Part shown: positions 42,486 to 47,596 of the stretch, one piece after another
How positions within the stretch are numbered: position 1 is the first letter of the stretch
Layout of the letters: each line of letters opens with the position of its first letter
Source of the DNA: Clostridium tarantellae
GTDB lineage: Bacteria > Bacillota > Clostridia > Clostridiales > Clostridiaceae
Assembly (NCBI RefSeq): GCF_009295725.1
Contig: NZ_WHJC01000003.1
Location: forward strand, 1-47,596
Direction of reading: 5' to 3'
Length of the DNA: 47,596 bases
The notes under the pieces: generated by a model
Databases searched by the model: none
Told to the model about the DNA's origin: nothing
What the model saw: only the letters and a program-made list of their open reading frames with translations
Translations under genes and position numbers: made by a program

Positions 42486-43995
42486 AAATTCTATAAAAAA
42501 CATATCTATAAGTATTTTTTCACAAGTTGTTATGGTGTTTTTGGGGTTTGCAACTAGAAAAATATTTCTTGATAGTTTAGGAACAGAATATTTAGGTATA
42601 AATGGAGTATTAACTAATGTAATCTCTATGCTAGGATTAGCTGAAAGTGGTATAGGAATTAGTATAGTATATAATCTATATAAACCTTTGGCCGCAAATG
42701 ATAAAGAAAAAATAATTGCATTAGTACAGCTATATAAAAAAGTATATGGTGTATTAGCTATAATTATATTTTTGTTAAGTTTTATTATTTTTCCTTTTTT
42801 AAAAGTAATAATAGGAGATAAAGATATACCATTTATAGGTTTAGTTTATTTTTTATTTGTTATTAAAAATATGATTTCATATTTAAATGCTCATAAGTGG
42901 TCTTTAATAAATGCAGATCAAAAAGCTTATGTATTAGCAAAAAATAATCTTATATTTCAAATAGTAACTACTTTAATGAAGATAATAATTTTAGTCAAGA
43001 CTAATAGTTACATTTTATACTTACTAAGCGAATTAATTATTTTCTGTATTCAAAATATTGTTAATGGAAGTATTGTTAATAAGAGATATCCATATATTAA
43101 AACTAAAACAAAATATGCTGTAGATAAAACATTGCAAAATAATATAATAACAAATACTAAAGCTTTATTTTTACATAATATAGGAACTTACTGTGTATTT
43201 AGTACGGATAATTTGCTTATATCAGCTTTTGTTAATATATCTGCAGTAGGTAAATACTCTAATTATACTATGATAATTGGGCAAGTTTCAGGATTAATAT
43301 ATCCTATAATTGGAGGAATATCACATAGTGTTGGGAATTTAATTGCTATAGAAAATGAAGAAAAAAATTATTCTGTTTTCAAAGTTATGTATTTAATTAA
43401 TTTTTGGATATATTCATGTGCAGTTATATTTTTATATAATTTATTGCAACCATTTATTAATTGGTGGTTAGGAGAAGGTTATCTTTTAGATAATCTAACG
43501 TTTATTATTATTTTGGTAAATTATTATATTTTAGGTTTGAGAGGTGCTATAGGAACTTTTAAAACTAAAGCAGGAATTTTTGTTGAAGATAGATTTTTTC
43601 CATTAATAGAAGCAGTTATTAATTTAGTATCATCTATAATTTTAGTTAAATATTTAGGATTAGGTGGAATATTTTTAGGTACTACAATAAGTACATTAAG
43701 TATAGTATTTTGGAATGTTCCAAGACTAGTCTATAAAAATGTATTTAAAATTCCGGTTAGAAAATATTTTTATAAATATTTATTTTATTTAATTTTGACA
43801 ATATGTACTGGAATAATTACAACGATTTTATGCAATAGTTTTTTTGAAGGATATACATTTTTATCATTAGTTTTCAGAGGAATTATATGTATTGCTATTC
43901 CTAATATCGTATATTTATTAATATTTTTCAAAACAGAAGAATTTAAATATATAAAAAATAAAATACAATTAAGCGTGGAAGAGTTAATTCTATAA
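42475..43995 (+). CDS. wzx: Wzx-type polysaccharide flippase (cluster 2)
   Basis: This 506-residue polytopic PST/Wzx flippase is the partner of 14436-15977, with ISIFSQVVMVFLGFATRKIFLD, SLGTEYLGINGVLTNV, LHNIGTYCVFSTDNLLISAF and the ILVKYLGLGGIFLGTTISTLSI helix pair near residue 385. It should export the cluster-2 lipid-linked unit. It overlaps the upstream gene by 11 bases and has GGGG as part of its ribosome binding site. No terminator is visible between its stop and the next gene (51 bases). Confidence 0.9.
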   Translation: MRVKNSIKNISISIFSQVVMVFLGFATRKIFLDSLGTEYLGINGVLTNVISMLGLAESGIGISIVYNLYKPLAANDKEKIIALVQLYKKVYGVLAIIIFLLSFIIFPFLKVIIGDKDIPFIGLVYFLFVIKNMISYLNAHKWSLINADQKAYVLAKNNLIFQIVTTLMKIIILVKTNSYILYLLSELIIFCIQNIVNGSIVNKRYPYIKTKTKYAVDKTLQNNIITNTKALFLHNIGTYCVFSTDNLLISAFVNISAVGKYSNYTMIIGQVSGLIYPIIGGISHSVGNLIAIENEEKNYSVFKVMYLINFWIYSCAVIFLYNLLQPFINWWLGEGYLLDNLTFIIILVNYYILGLRGAIGTFKTKAGIFVEDRFFPLIEAVINLVSSIILVKYLGLGGIFLGTTISTLSIVFWNVPRLVYKNVFKIPVRKYFYKYLFYLILTICTGIITTILCNSFFEGYTFLSLVFRGIICIAIPNIVYLLIFFKTEEFKYIKNKIQLSVEELIL

Positions 43996-44045
43996 ATTAA
44001 AAACTTTACTACATTTAAAAAAAGTTAAAGGAGAATTTTTGAAGT

Positions 44046-44897
44046 ATGAATATTTTAGAGTATATAGAAGATAATATTTTATTATTTGATGGGGCTATGG
44101 GGACCAAACTGAAGGAAGTAGGATGGGATATGAGTTGTAGTTCTGAATTACTAAATTTAAGTCGTCAATATTGGGTTAAAGAAGTTTATGAAAAATACAT
44201 AGATGCTGGTGCTAAAGCTATAACCACTAATACTTTTATGTGTAGTTTAGAAAATAGTGAGAAATATGGTTATAAATTAGAAGAAGTTATTAAAAATGCT
44301 GTAGATATTGCTAGAGAAGTAATTAACAATAGAGGTATTTATTTATCTTTAAGTGTAGGACCTTCCTGTGAATTTTTTAAAAAAGGGGAAGTTGATTTAA
44401 ATAAAGTATATGAAAACTATAAAACCATTGGAAAAATAGCTAATAAATGTGATATAGATGTTATTGCAGTAGAAACTATACTTAATATAGAGGAAGGAAA
44501 ATTAGCATTAAAGGCTTTAAAGGAAACTACTAAAGTACCTATATTTATTACCATGAGTTTATGTGGAGGTAATAAGGAGTTTTTAGATGCTTCAGTTAAA
44601 GAAATATGTAAGGTTTATGAAACATTAGGGGCTAATGCAGTGGGAATAAATTGTTCTAATTCACCTAAAGAAATTAAGGATATAGTAAAAGAATTTTTAA
44701 AATTTGCAAAAGTTCCTGTAATAGTTAGACCTAATGCAGGAATACCTAAAAATATGAATGGAAATTATGAGTATGATTGTTCTATTGAAGAGTATGTGAA
44801 TTATATGAAAGAATTTATAAAAGATGGAGTAAAAATAATAGGTGGTTGTTGTGGAACTAATGAAAATTTTATAAAAGAATTAAAGCAAAATATATAG
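44046..44897 (+). CDS. Homocysteine S-methyltransferase family protein
   Basis: This 283-residue TIM-barrel enzyme belongs to the Zn-dependent homocysteine S-methyltransferase family (MmuM, BHMT and the N-terminal domain of MetH). It has LFDGAMGTKL at about residues 13-22, TTNTF, GPSCEF, AVETI, the zinc cysteine in GINCSNSP (C203), PNAG, and the paired zinc cysteines in IGGCCGTN (C268-C269). It should transfer a methyl group (for example from S-methylmethionine) to homocysteine, giving methionine. AAAGGAG lies upstream. It follows the flippase by 51 bases with no terminator, so capsule read-through is possible, but it has no functional link to the capsule. Confidence 0.9.
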   Translation: MNILEYIEDNILLFDGAMGTKLKEVGWDMSCSSELLNLSRQYWVKEVYEKYIDAGAKAITTNTFMCSLENSEKYGYKLEEVIKNAVDIAREVINNRGIYLSLSVGPSCEFFKKGEVDLNKVYENYKTIGKIANKCDIDVIAVETILNIEEGKLALKALKETTKVPIFITMSLCGGNKEFLDASVKEICKVYETLGANAVGINCSNSPKEIKDIVKEFLKFAKVPVIVRPNAGIPKNMNGNYEYDCSIEEYVNYMKEFIKDGVKIIGGCCGTNENFIKELKQNI

Positions 44898-44901
44898 TTA
44901 A

Positions 44902-44945
44902 ATTAGTTTATATTATAAATAGGGTTTTAAGTCTAATATATTTTT
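44902..44945 (+). terminator. Weak terminator-like hairpin after the methyltransferase gene
   Basis: ATTAG (44902-44906) pairs with CTAAT (44933-44937), with a further TTA/TAA pairing inside, and TTTTT follows at 44941-44945. The stem is short and the loop long, so this is only a possible terminator. Confidence 0.3.
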
Positions 44946-44998
44946 GATAATTAAAATTTTTACCTATAAAAAATCCATTAAACATATAACTATGTAAA

Positions 44999-45027
44999 TT
45001 GTAAGGGGTTTTGTAAACGTATATAAT
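44999..45027 (+). promoter_or_regulatory. Promoter of the alpha-mannosidase gene with cre-like site
   Basis: TTGTAA (44999-45004) and TATAAT (45022-45027) are 17 bp apart, a good sigma-A promoter. The spacer and -10 overlap TGTAAACGTATATA (45012-45025), which matches the CcpA cre consensus TGWAANCGNTNWCA at all but two fixed positions. This suggests carbon catabolite repression, as expected for a glycan-use gene, but the match is imperfect. Confidence 0.55.
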
Positions 45028-45072
45028 TAATTCATAAATTAAAATTATAAGGTAGATGGAGGAGAGATTTCC

Positions 45073-47596
45073 ATGAAGAAAGTACACGTAATATCACATA
45101 GTCACTGGGATAGAGAATGGTATATGCCCTTTCAAAAACATAGAGTTAAATTAGTAGATTTTATGGATTCATTAATAGATACATTAGAAAGCAATGTTAA
45201 TTTTAAATATTTTCATTTAGACGGACAAACAATTGCTTTAGATGATTATTTAGAAATAAAACCATATATGTTTAATAGAATAGAAAAATTAGTTAAAGAA
45301 GATAGATTACATATTGGCCCTTGGTATGTATTACAGGATGAGTATTTAATAAGTGCAGAAGCAAATGTAAGAAACATGCTTTTAGGAATTAGATTTGCAA
45401 GAAGATTTGGAAATCCAGTTAAAATAGGATATTTTCCAGATTCCTTTGGTAATATATCACAAGCACCTCAAATATTAAGAGGTTTTGGAATTGATAATGC
45501 AGTGTTTGGAAGAGGAATTACTCCTATAGCTTTTGACAATCAAAAGGTAGAGGAAGCTGGAGAACATGAGTATTATTCAGAGGTTATTTGGGAATCACCA
45601 GATGGTTCAAAGGTTTTAGGTATATTAATGGCAAACTGGTATAGTAACGGAAATGAAATACCAGAAAATAATGAGGAAGCAATAGAGTTTATTAAAGATC
45701 GAGTAGAAAAGGCAGATAAATATGCTACTACTTCAAAAATACTTTTAATGAATGGATGTGATCATCAGCCAGTACAAACTAATGTGGGTGATATAATCCA
45801 AAATATTGAAGGAAAAACTGATTATGAAGTAGTTCATAGTAATTTAGTTCAATATATAGATGAAGTTAAGGAAGAAGTTAAGGATCTTAAAAAAGTAACT
45901 GGAGAGTTAAATGGTCAATTTACTGACGGTTGGTGGACATTAGCAAACACAGCTTCAGCAAGGTTATATTTAAAGCAAATGAACAATAAATGTCAAAATC
46001 TTTTAGAAAGATATGTAGAGCCATTAAGCGTATTAGCTAGTTTAGAAGGCGGAAAATATGAAAGAGAATTTATAAATCAATCATGGAAATATTTACTTCA
46101 AAATCACCCTCATGATTCAATTTGTGGATGTAGTATAGATGAAGTTCATGAAGAAATGATAACTAGATTTAAAGCTAGTGCTCAAATATCTGAAGAGATG
46201 ATAGATAGAAATAAAGATTATATGCTAAATTTAATTAATTCAACAACTACAGGCAGAAAAAACATAGTTGTATTTAATACTTTAGGATGGGATAGAAGTG
46301 AAGTAGTTGAGGTAGAAATTGATATGCCAAAGGATGAGCATATTGAAAGCTTTAAAGTTTTAGATATGAGTGGGGTAGAAGTACCTGTATCTGTTGAAGT
46401 TATAGGAGAAACATTCAAGTACACTTTACCTAACAATAGATTTAGACAACCTGAGTATGTAAATAGATTTAAGGTTAAATTTTTAGCAGAAAATATTAAA
46501 TCATTAGGAATGAAATCTTATGAAATAATTCCATGTGAATTTAATGTAGATGAAACTAACAGTAAAGATTTAACTTTTGAAAATAAATTTATAAAATTAA
46601 GCTTTAATGATAATGGAACATTTGATTTAATTCATAAGGATTCAGGTAAGGAATATAAATCTTTAAATAGCTTTGAGGATTGTGGAGATATAGGAGATGA
46701 ATATATTTTTAGAGCACCAAAGAAGGATATAGTTATAAATACATTATCAAACAAAGCAGAAATAACTGTAATAAAAGATAATAAACTAGAAAAAGTATTT
46801 AAAGTTGTAAATAAATTAACTGTACCAACTCATACTATTAAAAAAGAAAGTAAAAGAGTAGAACAGTTAACTGATATAGAACTAGTATCAGAAGTTAAAG
46901 TTTCTTATACATCACCAAGGGTGGATGTAAAAGTTAATATAAATAACGTTGCAAGGGATCATAAAATAACAGCATTATTCCCAACAAATATTGAAGCAAA
47001 AACTCATTTTGCAGAGGGACACTTTGATGTTATAGAAAGAGATACAACTCCTTGGGAGGGATGGCAAAATCCATCTAATGCTCAAAAGCAAACTAACTTT
47101 GTGGATGTAACAAATAATAATATAGGATTAATGATTGCTAATAAAGGACTTCCAGAATATGAAGTTTTAAGAGATGGAAATAATACTATAGCTATTACCA
47201 TATTAAGAGCAGTAGGAGAATTAGGAGATTGGGGAGTTTTCCCAACACCAGAAGCTCAATGCTTAGGAGAAAATATAGCTGAGTATTCAATAATACCTCA
47301 CAATGGGGATTATACTGGAGAGAGTGCATATAAGGAAGCGTATAATTTTAACATTCCTATGGTAGCTTTCCAAGGGGATAAAAAAGAAGATAAGTCTTTA
47401 TTATCCATAGAAGGAGATAATGTAATATTATCTGCTATAAAGAAAGCAGAAGATAGAGATAGTATAATTATTAGAGTATTTAATATAGCTAATAAAAAAG
47501 AAAATATATCTATTAAGTTTAATAAAGAATTAAAAGAAGCTAATTTAGTTGATTTAAATGAAGATAAAATAAATTCTTTAGATATAAATAATAATT
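45073..47596 (+). CDS. GH38 alpha-mannosidase (3' end outside window)
   Basis: The reading frame stays open from ATG 45073 to the window end (841 codons), close to the 870-1050 residues usual for the family. The N-terminus carries the zinc motif SHSHWDREWY (H11, D13). The nucleophile should be D123 in GYFPDSFGN; CDHQPVQ (about H231) and NHPHDSICGCS (about residues 344-354, zinc histidine) are also typical of bacterial GH38 enzymes such as MngB and SpGH38. It should cleave alpha-mannose from mannosylglycerate or from host N-glycans; no signal peptide is present, so it acts in the cytoplasm on imported sugars. GGAGGAG precedes the ATG. The C-terminal beta domains run to the window edge. Confidence 0.93.
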   Translation, partial: MKKVHVISHSHWDREWYMPFQKHRVKLVDFMDSLIDTLESNVNFKYFHLDGQTIALDDYLEIKPYMFNRIEKLVKEDRLHIGPWYVLQDEYLISAEANVRNMLLGIRFARRFGNPVKIGYFPDSFGNISQAPQILRGFGIDNAVFGRGITPIAFDNQKVEEAGEHEYYSEVIWESPDGSKVLGILMANWYSNGNEIPENNEEAIEFIKDRVEKADKYATTSKILLMNGCDHQPVQTNVGDIIQNIEGKTDYEVVHSNLVQYIDEVKEEVKDLKKVTGELNGQFTDGWWTLANTASARLYLKQMNNKCQNLLERYVEPLSVLASLEGGKYEREFINQSWKYLLQNHPHDSICGCSIDEVHEEMITRFKASAQISEEMIDRNKDYMLNLINSTTTGRKNIVVFNTLGWDRSEVVEVEIDMPKDEHIESFKVLDMSGVEVPVSVEVIGETFKYTLPNNRFRQPEYVNRFKVKFLAENIKSLGMKSYEIIPCEFNVDETNSKDLTFENKFIKLSFNDNGTFDLIHKDSGKEYKSLNSFEDCGDIGDEYIFRAPKKDIVINTLSNKAEITVIKDNKLEKVFKVVNKLTVPTHTIKKESKRVEQLTDIELVSEVKVSYTSPRVDVKVNINNVARDHKITALFPTNIEAKTHFAEGHFDVIERDTTPWEGWQNPSNAQKQTNFVDVTNNNIGLMIANKGLPEYEVLRDGNNTIAITILRAVGELGDWGVFPTPEAQCLGENIAEYSIIPHNGDYTGESAYKEAYNFNIPMVAFQGDKKEDKSLLSIEGDNVILSAIKKAEDRDSIIIRVFNIANKKENISIKFNKELKEANLVDLNEDKINSLDINNN

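Overview
The window is about 47.6 kb of very AT-rich DNA, almost entirely coded on the + strand. It has strong AGGAGG-type ribosome binding sites, frequent TTG/GTG starts and Firmicutes-type polysaccharide genes. This fits a low-GC Clostridium; C. perfringens or a close relative is my best guess, from general protein style and base composition only. No rRNA, tRNA, insertion sequence, phage gene or CRISPR array was seen.

The main content is two capsule/exopolysaccharide clusters of the Wzx/Wzy type, laid head to tail and clearly paralogous. Cluster 1 (138-15977, its left end outside the window) and cluster 2 (22064-43995) share a core in the same order. The core is an EpsN-type aminotransferase, an EpsL/PglC-type phosphoglycosyl transferase, an EpsM/PglD-type acetyltransferase, an EpsD-like glycosyltransferase, then (after a variable block) a GT2 transferase, an EpsG-type polymerase, two GT4 transferases, a pyruvyltransferase-family enzyme, another GT4, (a second variable block) and a Wzx flippase. 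With the EpsC/PglF-type dehydratase at 23546-25450, the head genes make up a complete route to UDP-di-N-acetylbacillosamine and its transfer to the undecaprenyl carrier, as in the B. subtilis eps operon. The two clusters differ by replacement of two internal glycosyltransferase blocks. Cluster 1 carries 8 glycosyltransferases beyond the initiating one and cluster 2 carries 11, so the repeat units could be unusually large.

Between the clusters (15978-22063) lie a membrane-tethered right-handed beta-helix protein (possible polysaccharide lyase or modifier), a secreted beta-helix protein with an internal repeat, a possible TetR-type regulator remnant, and a degenerate GGDEF-EAL-family protein. 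Good intrinsic terminators follow several of these units. The promoter region of cluster 2 (about 21900-22063) has an imperfect palindrome, an extended -10 promoter and a hairpin in the leader. Cluster 2 opens with Wzz and Wze (chain-length control and tyrosine kinase).

To the right of cluster 2 are a homocysteine S-methyltransferase-family gene (44046-44897), then a promoter and a GH38 alpha-mannosidase gene (45073 to the window end, open). They seem unrelated to the capsule genes.
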